DNA of 64,000 nucleotides from Thalassotalea sp. 273M-4. Lineage in GTDB: Bacteria > Pseudomonadota > Gammaproteobacteria > Enterobacterales > Alteromonadaceae. Both the position numbers and the translations under genes were made by a program. The DNA is taken from positions 3,162,001 through 3,226,000 of the forward strand of contig NZ_CP166961.1 in the NCBI RefSeq assembly GCF_041410465.1, written 5' to 3'. The notes beneath the pieces are model-generated. The model was not told the origin of the DNA. It made no database searches and saw only the letters and a list, made by a program, of their open reading frames with translations. This document shows positions 1-8,630 of this stretch, piece by piece. The number at the start of each line of letters is the position of its first letter. Positions within the stretch are counted from its first letter, which is position 1.

Positions 1-932
1 ACTTTGCTTTATTAAAAGTTAATGAAGTTAACTTTGATAAACCAGAAAACTCGCGCAACAAAATATTATTTGAAAACTTAACGCCAGTTCACCCGAATTC
101 ACGTCTAACCATGGAACGCGGTAATGGCTCTACCGAAGACATCACCGCCCGTGTTCTTGATTTGGCGTCGCCAATTGGTAAAGGTCAACGTGGTTTGATT
201 GTGGCACCACCGAAAGCTGGTAAAACCTTGTTACTACAGAACATCGCCCAAAGTATTGCGCATAACCACCCAGAATGTGAGTTAATGGTATTACTTATTG
301 ACGAACGTCCTGAAGAAGTTACCGAGATGCAACGTTTGGTTCAAGGTGAAGTGGTTGCATCAACTTTTGATGAACCGGCCAGTCGTCACGTACAAGTTGC
401 TGAAATGGTAATTGAAAAAGCCAAACGCCTAACCGAACACAAAAAAGACGTGGTTATCTTACTTGACTCGATTACCCGTTTAGCGCGTGCATACAACACG
501 GTTATTCCTTCGTCGGGTAAAATCCTTACTGGTGGTGTTGATGCGAATGCATTACATCGTCCAAAACGCTTCTTTGGTGCGGCCCGTAATATTGAAGAAG
601 GTGGTAGCTTAACCATTATCGCAACGGCATTGGTCGATACCGGTTCGAAGATGGATGAAGTGATTTACGAAGAATTTAAGGGTACCGGTAACATGGAACT
701 GCACTTGTCACGTAAAATTGCTGAAAAACGTGTATTCCCTGCTATTCACTTTAACCGTTCTGGTACTCGTCGTGAAGAGCTATTAACGGCTCAAGACGAA
801 CTGCAAAAAATGTGGATTTTGCGCAAAATCGTCCATGAAATGGGTGAAATTGATGCCATGGAGTTTATGATTGATAAACTGGCAATGACCAAAACCAATA
901 ACGAATTTTTCGATTCGATGAAGCGCAAATAA
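1..932 (+). CDS. rho: Transcription termination factor Rho (5' truncated by window edge)
   Basis: Rho is the hexameric RNA-dependent ATPase that ends transcription at Rho-dependent sites. The reading frame is open from base 3, well before the first internal ATG at 111, so the real start lies outside the window; about 309 C-terminal residues of a usual ~420 are visible. From memory the sequence is nearly collinear with E. coli Rho. The Walker A loop (APPKAGKT) is near base 210, a Walker B stretch ([10 protein letters not shown]) near 450, the Q-loop and R-loop region ([22 protein letters not shown]) follows, and the protein ends in MKRK. An intrinsic terminator follows about 50 bp after the stop codon. 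Nothing unusual is seen in the visible part. Confidence 0.98.
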   Translation, partial: FALLKVNEVNFDKPENSRNKILFENLTPVHPNSRLTMERGNGSTEDITARVLDLASPIGKGQRGLIVAPPKAGKTLLLQNIAQSIAHNHPECELMVLLIDERPEEVTEMQRLVQGEVVASTFDEPASRHVQVAEMVIEKAKRLTEHKKDVVILLDSITRLARAYNTVIPSSGKILTGGVDANALHRPKRFFGAARNIEEGGSLTIIATALVDTGSKMDEVIYEEFKGTGNMELHLSRKIAEKRVFPAIHFNRSGTRREELLTAQDELQKMWILRKIVHEMGEIDAMEFMIDKLAMTKTNNEFFDSMKRK

Positions 933-984
933 TCCATAGCGCGACGAAATAAAGCACTTTTCAATAACATGCTTTGATTAATTG

Positions 985-1009
985 AAACCCGGTTTTTACC
1001 GGGTTTTTT
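985..1009 (+). terminator. Intrinsic terminator after rho
   Basis: A GC-rich hairpin (aaacccggt, short T loop, accgggttt) runs directly into a run of T, about 55 bp after the rho stop codon and before the rluF-like gene. Confidence 0.85.
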
Positions 1010-1168
1010 GTTGCTGTTGTGGTAGCCACTCTCACCAAGTCATTTTCAGTCGCAAAAACAAATACCTTATTAGGCTGTATTTTTCGCTTTGGGCTTGCGT
1101 TTTTTACAGCATCTTTGCTTATTTTAAGCGATAATTGGGCTATTCGTTTTTTACCTTGAGAATTTTGT

Positions 1169-2170
1169 TTGAACCAAACCACAGGCAAACGCCTCAATAA
1201 ATACATCAGTGAATCTGGCTTTTGCTCTCGTCGAGAAGCCGACAAGCTTATCGCCGATGGCGTCGTCACGATCAATGATAAATCACCTGAGCTAGGCACC
1301 AAAGTACAAGACGGTGACATCGTTAAAGTCAATGGCAAAGTCATAGGCGCCATGCCCGAAAACAAGTCGGATCGAGTGTATATTGCTTATCATAAACCCA
1401 TTGGCATCACGTGTACGACCGAGCGTCACGTGCGCGGTAATATTATAGATGCAATCAATCACAAGCAGCGCATCTTCCCCATTGGTCGCCTAGATAAACC
1501 CTCTGAAGGGCTAATCTTTTTGACCAGTGATGGCGATATTGTGAATAAAATTTTACGCGCCGAAAATGCACATGATAAAGAGTATATCGTTACGGTCGAT
1601 AAGCCTATCAGTGAACGCTTTGTCCAGCGTATGGCCAAAGGGGTGCCAATTTTGGGTACAGTGACCAAGCCCTGCCAAGTAAGCGTGGTCAGCAAATATG
1701 TTTTTAAAATCATTTTAACCCAAGGTTTAAACCGCCAAATCCGCCGGATGTGTGAATACCTCGGTTATGAAGTTACCAAACTCAAGCGCACCCGTATTAT
1801 GTCGGTGTCTCTTGATGGTTTAAAACCTGGCCAATGGCGTAATTTATCCCGTAAAGAAATGCAGGAAATTAATGCCGCTGTTGCCTATTCGCGAAAAACA
1901 GCCGTGGCCAACGATGAGACTCCAGCAAGCAGCAAGGTAGCCAGTGAGCCGCTAGAACCTGTTAACCATGATGGCGAAAACTTAAAGACACAAGACAGTG
2001 CTAGCACCACAAAGCCGGTGCGTAAAAAGCGCATCATTCGTGATTTCAGACCCAAAGAGCAAAAACCGGGTAGTTATAAAACGAGCAGCAATAATGTAAA
2101 TCGTAACAAAGCTACAGGCAATCGATTATCTGGCAAACTTGGGTTAAAAAAGAGCAAAACAGATAGCTAA
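1169..2170 (+). CDS. rluF: 23S rRNA pseudouridine synthase, RluF-like
   Basis: Predicted 23S rRNA pseudouridine synthase of the RsuA/RluB/E/F family; the best match from memory is RluF (U2604 in E. coli). An S4 RNA-binding domain ([18 protein letters not shown]) covers about residues 8-60. The catalytic motif [10 protein letters not shown] places the catalytic Asp at residue 109. Further RluF-like blocks are [10 protein letters not shown] and [16 protein letters not shown]. The frame has a stop at 1157-1159, and the first usable start is TTG at 1169, with GAG about 8 bp upstream, so this gene almost certainly starts with TTG. About 75 C-terminal residues beyond the catalytic domain are basic and low-complexity, probably a disordered RNA-binding tail. 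The family is certain; the exact target uridine is inferred. Confidence 0.9.
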   Translation: MNQTTGKRLNKYISESGFCSRREADKLIADGVVTINDKSPELGTKVQDGDIVKVNGKVIGAMPENKSDRVYIAYHKPIGITCTTERHVRGNIIDAINHKQRIFPIGRLDKPSEGLIFLTSDGDIVNKILRAENAHDKEYIVTVDKPISERFVQRMAKGVPILGTVTKPCQVSVVSKYVFKIILTQGLNRQIRRMCEYLGYEVTKLKRTRIMSVSLDGLKPGQWRNLSRKEMQEINAAVAYSRKTAVANDETPASSKVASEPLEPVNHDGENLKTQDSASTTKPVRKKRIIRDFRPKEQKPGSYKTSSNNVNRNKATGNRLSGKLGLKKSKTDS

Positions 2171-2189
2171 GTACAGAACGTTGCTTCAT

Positions 2190-2229
2190 CAAAAAAAAGC
2201 CAGAACCCCAATCAATTAAGGTTCTGGCT
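2190..2229 (-). terminator. Terminator for the amidohydrolase operon (possibly bidirectional)
   Basis: A 10-bp stem (agccagaacc / ggttctggct) sits between two convergent genes. Read on the minus strand it is followed by eight T, a strong intrinsic terminator for the operon ending at 2282. Read on the plus strand the tail is weaker. Confidence 0.85.
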
Positions 2230-2281
2230 TATTCTAATGTCACCTATACCTAAGCTCGGCAAAGCTTATGGCGAGAAACCG

Positions 2282-3562
2282 TTACGGCCGGGTGTATTGC
2301 ATGGGTTTATCGCTATCAAGATTAAGATATCGGTCTCGTAACTTAGTTTGACGTGACTCTAATCGCACTTCTTCCCCATTAATGATGACATGCTCAGGTG
2401 CCACCATGACTTCAAGTGGATCGCCTTGCCAAACAACAATATCTGCTTGCATACCCGCTTTTAAACGGCCAACCAGGTCGTCAATACCATAAATTTTTGC
2501 TGGAACGGTAGTTAAAGACGCTAGTCCCGCTTGCCATGACAAGCCATGAGTCACGGCATTACCCGCATTTTGCGTTGCTAAACGAATATTGTGACTGCCC
2601 ATGCCTATGGCAACATCAACCCCTGCTTGCTCTAAGCGAGCAGCATTGGCTAAGGTCGCGCCGTTTTGATCAAAGCTACTTGGCAAATTAAACTCTGGGT
2701 TGATGATCACCTCAAAACCAGCTCGAGCAATGTCATCGGCAACACGCCAAGCTTCGGTGGCACCGACTAGGGTAATATCAAGTTTTGGATAGTCAGATTT
2801 TAACTCGATTAAACGACGAATATCAGGCGCTCGATGAATGCTAACCAATAACGGCATGTCGCCATTTAATACTGGTACTAACGCTTTCGCATCGGCTTTC
2901 GAAAGGCTACCATGCCATTCGGTTTGTGGGGTAAAGTTAAAATTGCTCGCGTACTTTGCTTCCTCAAGAGCGGCTTTAAATTGCCCCCACATTGCGGCTC
3001 TGCTACCACCACTATAATGAGCACCTGAGCTGGACAAGTCGACCACCATATACGCATGTTTTTTACGCACCGGCATATCATCATTACCGAGTGTAATGAT
3101 TGCGCCACGGCCTTTAAACATCGCATCAACACTGCTTAGCGCTGAAGCCGCACTGGTAAAACCTTCAATGCGGGTGACATCACGTAAACTGGTGTCTGGG
3201 GTGATGGCATCACTGGCATCAAGCGCAGCACTGATCCCAGCTTTGCTCACACCTGAATCATTAATCCCAGCCCAAGAAGGTACTTCAACCAAACCAAGTG
3301 ATGTATATGCACCAATCAACCCCGGTGTTACCACTTTGCCACGGCCATCAATGACCCGGTAGTCTGTTGGAACCTTGACATCACCAGCGACGACTTTTTC
3401 AATTTTATTATGGCGAATAAATACCGTGGCATTATCCAATGTACCTTGCTCAGCCATGGTATGGACAGTGGCGCCTGTTATCGCAATTTGTTCGGCTAAA
3501 GCCACGCCCGATACAGATATCGCCATCGCAGTGGCTAAAACACTCAAAGATAGCTTGCTCAT
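2282..3562 (-). CDS. Exported amidohydrolase-like protein lacking the HxH metal motif
   Basis: A 426-residue protein of the amidohydrolase superfamily (imidazolonepropionase/dihydroorotase-like). It has a signal peptide ending near ALA-E (residue 24), so it is probably periplasmic. The N-terminal beta-sandwich (ITGATVHTM...VIDGRGKVVTPG) and the C-terminal signature (GRLKAGMQADIVVWQGDPLE) are clear. The HxH metal pair normally just after VTPGLID is replaced by AYTS at residues 85-88, and the usual late HSD is GSHN. The catalytic metal site therefore looks degenerate. The start codon overlaps the stop of the upstream gene (ATGA at 3559-3562), giving translational coupling to a second amidohydrolase that keeps its metal ligands. 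It may be a non-catalytic partner or have a different chemistry; the substrate is unknown. Confidence 0.85.
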   Translation of the reverse strand: MSKLSLSVLATAMAISVSGVALAEQIAITGATVHTMAEQGTLDNATVFIRHNKIEKVVAGDVKVPTDYRVIDGRGKVVTPGLIGAYTSLGLVEVPSWAGINDSGVSKAGISAALDASDAITPDTSLRDVTRIEGFTSAASALSSVDAMFKGRGAIITLGNDDMPVRKKHAYMVVDLSSSGAHYSGGSRAAMWGQFKAALEEAKYASNFNFTPQTEWHGSLSKADAKALVPVLNGDMPLLVSIHRAPDIRRLIELKSDYPKLDITLVGATEAWRVADDIARAGFEVIINPEFNLPSSFDQNGATLANAARLEQAGVDVAIGMGSHNIRLATQNAGNAVTHGLSWQAGLASLTTVPAKIYGIDDLVGRLKAGMQADIVVWQGDPLEVMVAPEHVIINGEEVRLESRQTKLRDRYLNLDSDKPMQYTRP

Positions 3563-4980
3563 TTGTGATCTCCTTCACCCGTTTGCCCTAATTCATAATC
3601 ACTGATCGCCCAAGATTTCGGATTGTTTAAGTCATACGCTAAACCACCGTCAATGAACACCAATTCGGCTTGAGCATAGGTTGAAAACGGATCCGTCGTC
3701 CATAACACTACATCGGCATTTTTCCCTACTTCTAACGAACCGGTTTGATTAAAAATACCCAATGATTTGGCAGGATTTGCCGTTAACCAAGTCCACGCAT
3801 CGGCTTTGCTAAAATCAAGCCCTGCACGTTGACCGTCGGATAATGCTTTGGCGGCTTCTTGATTTAAACGTTGAATACCTGTGGCGCTGTCTGAATGAAC
3901 AATGGCGCACGCTTTCGCCTTAGCGACCATCGGGATATTTTCGCGGATACCATCGAAAGCTTCCATTTTAAAACCCCACCAATCGGCCCACATCGCCGAA
4001 CAAATATTGTTTTCGGCTAACTTGTCAGCAATTTTATAGGCTTCAACCGCATGTTGAAATGACGCGATTTGATAATCGAACTCTTTCATCACATCCATCA
4101 TGGTGCCCATATCATCCGCTCGGTAGCAATGCATATGCACTAAAATATCACCGTCTAAAACCCCGGCTAAGGTATCTTTGTTTAAATCACGCTTAGGGGG
4201 GGTAACGTCTTTACCGGCTTCATAATCGGCTTGGTACTTTTCCCAACTGGCTTTGTACGCTTGTGCATCGGCCCAAGCTTGGCGGTAACCAGCCACATTC
4301 CCCATACGCGTTGATGGGCCACCTTTTTTACCGTATACCCGCTTTGGATTTTCACCACAGGCCATTTTTAACCCGTAAGGTGCATCAGGAAACTTCATAT
4401 CTTGAATAACCCGGTTTGGTAGATTCTTAACGGTTACGCTACGACCACCGACAAGATTGGCAGAACCTGGGAGTATTTGTAACGAGGTCACACCACCGGC
4501 TAACGCGCGACGAAAGCCAGGATCTTGTGGCCAAATAGAATGCTCAGCCCACACGGCCGCGGTGACCGGTTTGGTCATTTCATTGCCGTCAGAGTGTGAA
4601 CCTGTGCTCGGCGATGGGTAGACGCCCAAGTGACTGTGTACATCTATAATACCAGGTGTGACCCACTTGCCCTTACCATCGATCACCTTAGCATTACTGG
4701 CATCAAGGTTTTGACCAATCGCTTGAATTTTCCCATCGGCCAATAAAATGGACGCATTTTCAAGAAGCCCACCAATACCATCAACTAACGTGACATTGGT
4801 AATTAATGTCGGCTCGCTCGGTAAGGCTTTGTATGTGCTGGGAAACGGATCGGGATTAATCTCCACCATCGGGTCGCGCTCTTTCTTAGCCTCTTCACTA
4901 CCACCGCATGCCATTAACATGGATACAGCAAGTAAGCTTACAGAGGTTAATAGAGCATTATTAAACGTTCTCTTAGTCAT
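3559..4980 (-). CDS. Amidohydrolase-family lipoprotein with intact metal motif
   Basis: A 473-residue amidohydrolase-superfamily protein with a lipoprotein signal peptide (lipobox LMAC, Cys25), so it is probably anchored to a membrane facing the periplasm. Metal-ligand motifs are intact: HSH at 115-117 in VTPGIIDVHSHLG, HMH at 282-284, QHAVEAYK with His310, and HSD at 362-364. The C-terminal signature (SLEVGKNADVVLWTTDPF) closes the beta-sandwich. It is the first gene of a two-gene operon with a 4-bp overlap into the second paralogue. Members of this superfamily hydrolyse cyclic amides, peptidomimetic bonds or related substrates; the substrate cannot be read from the sequence. An isoaspartyl dipeptidase, prolidase or imidazolonepropionase-like role are all possible. 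Confidence 0.88.
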   Translation of the reverse strand: MTKRTFNNALLTSVSLLAVSMLMACGGSEEAKKERDPMVEINPDPFPSTYKALPSEPTLITNVTLVDGIGGLLENASILLADGKIQAIGQNLDASNAKVIDGKGKWVTPGIIDVHSHLGVYPSPSTGSHSDGNEMTKPVTAAVWAEHSIWPQDPGFRRALAGGVTSLQILPGSANLVGGRSVTVKNLPNRVIQDMKFPDAPYGLKMACGENPKRVYGKKGGPSTRMGNVAGYRQAWADAQAYKASWEKYQADYEAGKDVTPPKRDLNKDTLAGVLDGDILVHMHCYRADDMGTMMDVMKEFDYQIASFQHAVEAYKIADKLAENNICSAMWADWWGFKMEAFDGIRENIPMVAKAKACAIVHSDSATGIQRLNQEAAKALSDGQRAGLDFSKADAWTWLTANPAKSLGIFNQTGSLEVGKNADVVLWTTDPFSTYAQAELVFIDGGLAYDLNNPKSWAISDYELGQTGEGDHK

Positions 4981-5206
4981 GATATCTCTTAAGTTTTTTA
5001 TTTTAGAATCGAGATTATGCTAACAACCACAATGGTTAAAGTCATGGTTACTGGTCGTAAATATTATGCTAATCAAAGAAAACACCAGCGTTAAAAATGT
5101 GTGTCGTCCAATAAGATAAAACGACGATGAAAAGACAAGACGGCATTTTTCCTCGCTTTAGCCTGCAAACGCGGTCTCAAATTCGCATAATTAGACCAAT
5201 TGAGTA

Positions 5207-5212
5207 TATAAT
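5207..5212 (+). promoter_or_regulatory. Candidate -10 box for ubiD
   Basis: A perfect TATAAT lies 28 bp before the ubiD ATG, which would give a short 5' leader. No convincing -35 box is seen at the optimal distance, so only the -10 is claimed. Confidence 0.4.
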
Positions 5213-5240
5213 CCACACAAACAACACAACATAACCTTCT

Positions 5241-6716
5241 ATGAAATATAACGACTTAAGAGATTTTATTGACCAACTCGAAAAACTTGGCCAATTAAAA
5301 CGGATCTCACAGCCTATTTCCTGCGATCTGACAATGACCGAAATAAGTGATCGGACATTGCGTGCAGAAGGCCCAGCATTACTGTTTGAAAACCCGATTG
5401 GTCACGACATTCCAGTATTAACCAACTTATTTGGTACCCCTGAACGCGTAGCTTTAGCGATGGGGCAACAAGATGTGGCGGCATTAAGAGAAGTCGGTAA
5501 ATTGTTGGCGTTATTAAAAGAACCTGAGCCACCAAAAGGATTTAAAGACGCCATCGATAAAATTCCGGTGTTTAAGCAAGTACTTAACATGCCCGTCAAG
5601 CGTCTGAAAAAAGCCCCTTGCCAACAACAAGTGTTTACTGGTGATGAGGTGGATCTAACCACACTGCCAATTCAAACATGCTGGCCGGGCGATGTCGCTC
5701 CTTTAATAACATGGGGTTTAACCATTACCCGAGGTCCTGAAAAGGAGCGTCAAAATTTAGGTATTTATCGTCAGCAATTGCTCGGTAAAAACAAAATTAT
5801 AATGCGTTGGTTATCACATCGTGGTGGCGCATTGGACTTTCAAGAGTTCAAGCAAAAACACCCTGGTGAAAAGTTCCCTGTAACGGTGGCATTAGGAGCC
5901 GATCCTGCCACTATATTAGGCGCCGTTACCCCGGTTCCAGATTCTTTATCTGAATACGCTTTTGCCGGTTTATTACGTGGTAGTAAAACCGAGGTTGTTC
6001 AATGTATTAGTAATGACTTAGAGGTACCTGCCTCGGCTGAGATCGTACTTGAAGGGTATATCGACCCTGAAGAAATGGCTGCTGAAGGACCCTATGGTGA
6101 CCACACCGGTTACTATAATGAAGTAGATGATTTTCCGGTTTTTACCGTCACTCACATGACGTGTCGTAAAGACCCAATTTATCACAGTACCTATACTGGC
6201 CGTCCACCTGATGAACCGGCTATTTTAGGGGTCGCATTAAACGAAGTATTTGTGCCTATAATACAAAAGCAATTCCCTGAGATTGTTGACTTTTATTTAC
6301 CACCAGAAGGCTGTTCTTATCGCATGGCGGTGGTGACAATGAAAAAGCAATACCCAGGTCATGCGAAAAGAGTCATGATGGGGGTCTGGTCATTCTTACG
6401 CCAATTTATGTACACCAAATTTGTCATCGTTTGTGATGATGATGTCAATGCACGTGACTGGAAAGATGTCATTTGGGCAATGACCACACGTATGGACCCT
6501 GCTCGCGATACCACCTTGGTGGAAAATACCCCTATTGATTATCTTGATTTTGCTTCGCCAGTATCTGGCTTAGGCTCAAAGATGGGCATGGATGCAACCA
6601 ATAAGTGGCCCGGAGAGACCGATCGCGAATGGGGTGAACCCATCGTAATGAAACAAGAAATAAAAGATCAAGTTGATGATATTTGGGATGATCTCAACAT
6701 CTTTAACAAGCAGTAA
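5241..6716 (+). CDS. ubiD: 4-hydroxy-3-polyprenylbenzoate decarboxylase UbiD
   Basis: UbiD decarboxylates 3-octaprenyl-4-hydroxybenzoate in ubiquinone biosynthesis using the prenylated FMN made by UbiX. At 491 residues it matches the usual length. Family hallmarks are visible: the N-terminal [22 protein letters not shown], the cofactor-site stretch [14 protein letters not shown], the [11 protein letters not shown] block, and a C-terminal segment [13 protein letters not shown]. It starts at the first ATG after a TATAAT-like -10 box. The flavin reductase gene fre follows after 21 bp, an arrangement I recall from other marine gammaproteobacteria, which suggests cotranscription. No defects are visible. 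Confidence 0.97.
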   Translation: MKYNDLRDFIDQLEKLGQLKRISQPISCDLTMTEISDRTLRAEGPALLFENPIGHDIPVLTNLFGTPERVALAMGQQDVAALREVGKLLALLKEPEPPKGFKDAIDKIPVFKQVLNMPVKRLKKAPCQQQVFTGDEVDLTTLPIQTCWPGDVAPLITWGLTITRGPEKERQNLGIYRQQLLGKNKIIMRWLSHRGGALDFQEFKQKHPGEKFPVTVALGADPATILGAVTPVPDSLSEYAFAGLLRGSKTEVVQCISNDLEVPASAEIVLEGYIDPEEMAAEGPYGDHTGYYNEVDDFPVFTVTHMTCRKDPIYHSTYTGRPPDEPAILGVALNEVFVPIIQKQFPEIVDFYLPPEGCSYRMAVVTMKKQYPGHAKRVMMGVWSFLRQFMYTKFVIVCDDDVNARDWKDVIWAMTTRMDPARDTTLVENTPIDYLDFASPVSGLGSKMGMDATNKWPGETDREWGEPIVMKQEIKDQVDDIWDDLNIFNKQ

Positions 6717-6737
6717 CCTTAACGAAAAGACAACATA

Positions 6738-7433
6738 ATGAATACCATTGATTGCAAGGTAGAATCTATTACCCCGTTAACAGAAACGGTTTATCAAATT
6801 CTGTTAAAGACTCCAGAACCGGTTGACTATGAAGCAGGTCAATATTTGAATGTGGTTATGAGCGCTGATGATAAGCGCCCATTTTCTATCGCATCAAGTC
6901 CAGGCGGTGCCCAAATCGAGTTGCAAATTGGTGCCTTTGCTGCCGACAGTTGGGCAATGCAAGTGATTGATCATATGCGACAAAATGACAGCGTCAAAAT
7001 TGAAATCCCACTTGGTAATGCGCAAGTTAGAGCCAACAGCCCCCGTCCGATCATCTTATTAGCCGGCGGGACGGGCTTCTCTTATGTAAAATCAATTCTT
7101 GGCGATTTAGTCCGTCGCCAAGTACCACAACAGGTATTTTTATATTGGGGACTTAGAGATGTATCGGCGTGTTATCAACTCGAAGACACCGCTAAAATGG
7201 TGGCGCAATTACCTCAGGGCAGTTTTATTCCTGTAGTTGAAACCGCCAATGGCAGTTGGCAAGGGGAAGTTGGTAAAGTACACCAACCACTTCTCGATAG
7301 GTTTGACGATTTATCTGCTTACGATATCTATATGGCTGGCCGATTTGATATGGTTGGTTTTTTACGTAATGAGTTTATTGAACAAGGCGCCAACGTTGAC
7401 CATATGTACGCCGATGCTTTTGCCTTTTTATAA
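6738..7433 (+). CDS. fre: NAD(P)H-flavin reductase Fre
   Basis: A 231-residue flavin reductase of the ferredoxin-NADP reductase superfamily. It reduces free flavins with NAD(P)H in the cytoplasm. The N-terminal beta-barrel carries the flavin motif RPFSIASSP, the NAD(P)-binding domain has GGTGFSYVKSIL, and the C-terminus ends in the family-typical DAFAFL after DIYMAGRFDMV. Length and order match E. coli Fre (233 residues). It lies 21 bp after ubiD and probably shares its transcript. A long inverted repeat follows the stop codon. Confidence 0.95.
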   Translation: MNTIDCKVESITPLTETVYQILLKTPEPVDYEAGQYLNVVMSADDKRPFSIASSPGGAQIELQIGAFAADSWAMQVIDHMRQNDSVKIEIPLGNAQVRANSPRPIILLAGGTGFSYVKSILGDLVRRQVPQQVFLYWGLRDVSACYQLEDTAKMVAQLPQGSFIPVVETANGSWQGEVGKVHQPLLDRFDDLSAYDIYMAGRFDMVGFLRNEFIEQGANVDHMYADAFAFL

Positions 7434-7450
7434 GACACCCTAGCATTTCA

Positions 7451-7510
7451 TTTAGCTCTGTTTATCCGATATTGCCCGCTGGGTTAATAAAGAGATTAAA
7501 CAGAGCTAAA
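7451..7510. terminator. Long inverted repeat between convergent genes
   Basis: A perfect 14-bp inverted repeat (tttagctctgttta / taaacagagctaaa) with a 32-bp loop lies between fre and the convergent gene ending at 7528. There is no good T-run, so its role as a shared terminator is plausible but unproven. Confidence 0.5.
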
Positions 7511-7527
7511 ATCAACATTGGTGGTGC

Positions 7528-8301
7528 TTAAGATGACTTTTCAATGGTCCATAAGTAATCTCGATGAGCGCCACAGATTTCACTAAAACGACTCGCTGCC
7601 GAGTTATTACCTTGATAAAAAATTTCTTGTATTAGGCTTGCTCTGGCTTTTAATAATTGCTCATAGCTTGATGCCGACATGGTTGACAGTTTTCGGTATT
7701 TACCGCCAATAACATGGGTTAAAAAGCCCCACGAAGCCAATTTTCCCTCTTTTACATAACGATTATAAATCGGGGCAAAGTCATTTTGCACAATCTCATC
7801 GACCTGATCTTCCATGCTGATATCGCATTCCATATACACCGACATAGTCGCCTCGCCTCGCGCTTGCAACGCATCCTTTTCCATTGCACTACCGGCCACC
7901 ATTTGCCAAACGTAATCTTCATGGCTTCGACACCCAGATGATAATGCATCACTGCCATCGCCAAAGGCTTTGCTCATGCGATCTTGAATTTGAATTTGAG
8001 ATTTAAAGAGTTGTTCAACCGTTGGCGCAGAAAACACCAATAATCTTCGCCATTCACCGCCGGTGTGATGACTAAGCCAGCCATAACCACTGATGATTTT
8101 ATCTTTTACGGCTTGTTGATAAATAGGGACATATTTTTGTTCTACTAATTTGTCGACTGACTGCTCGGCATCAGGATCGCATTTAAAGTAAGTCGCATAA
8201 ACATACGTACTCTGATTTTCAACTTCGGCTGCTTGGCTGATGTGACTGCTTAATATATAGGTAAAAATAAACAAAACAAATGAGCTTAAAACGACTTTCA
8301 T
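7528..8301 (-). CDS. Exported protein of two homologous halves, function unknown
   Basis: A 257-residue protein with a signal peptide (cleavage near SQAAE, residue 25). The mature chain is two similar segments: about residues 34-110, starting YFKCDPDAEQSVDKLVEQ, and about 150-225, starting YMECDISMEDQVDEIVQN. Each holds a Y/F-x-C-D start, a PIY-x-x-x-V-K segment, a GW/WG-F/W-L-x-H turn with GG-x-x-R/K, and an S-A-x-x-E-Q-L helix. Each half is followed by a C-x-x-H-x-D-Y-x-W motif (CRSHEDYVW and CGAHRDYLW). The pattern suggests a tandem alpha/beta (dimeric-barrel-like) fold in the periplasm. I do not recognise the family or any substrate. It stands alone and is convergent with fre. Confidence 0.75.
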   Translation of the reverse strand: MKVVLSSFVLFIFTYILSSHISQAAEVENQSTYVYATYFKCDPDAEQSVDKLVEQKYVPIYQQAVKDKIISGYGWLSHHTGGEWRRLLVFSAPTVEQLFKSQIQIQDRMSKAFGDGSDALSSGCRSHEDYVWQMVAGSAMEKDALQARGEATMSVYMECDISMEDQVDEIVQNDFAPIYNRYVKEGKLASWGFLTHVIGGKYRKLSTMSASSYEQLLKARASLIQEIFYQGNNSAASRFSEICGAHRDYLWTIEKSS

Positions 8302-8630
8302 GGTGTTTCTCCTTAGCCGGTGTCGGCTTGGTTGTTATCCACCCAAACGTAAACACAATATTAACCAAGGTGCTAAATCACCAACGGCCCCATTTGTATG
8401 GCTAATTTCTTTGGTCATATTAAGTTTACAAACCGCATATGGGTATAGAGCTAAAGCCTAGCTTATAACTTGATATTTGCTCTATAGACTTTAATTTTAA
8501 AGGGCTCAAGCAAAAGTGTTAATTAAACACCAACCTCGTTTTGGTCTAGCTAGAATTTAACATTTGCTTTCATTTTCAATAGATTATCCATATAGTAAGT
8601 GGACAAAATAACAACAAAAAGGAATTCTAT
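8302..8630. other. Intergenic region between divergent genes
   Basis: About 330 bp of AT-rich DNA between two divergently transcribed exported-protein genes; promoters for both must lie here. I see no convincing paired -35/-10, RNA gene or repeat. The sequence aaaaaggaattct just before 8631 gives a good ribosome binding site for the peptidase. Confidence 0.5.
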
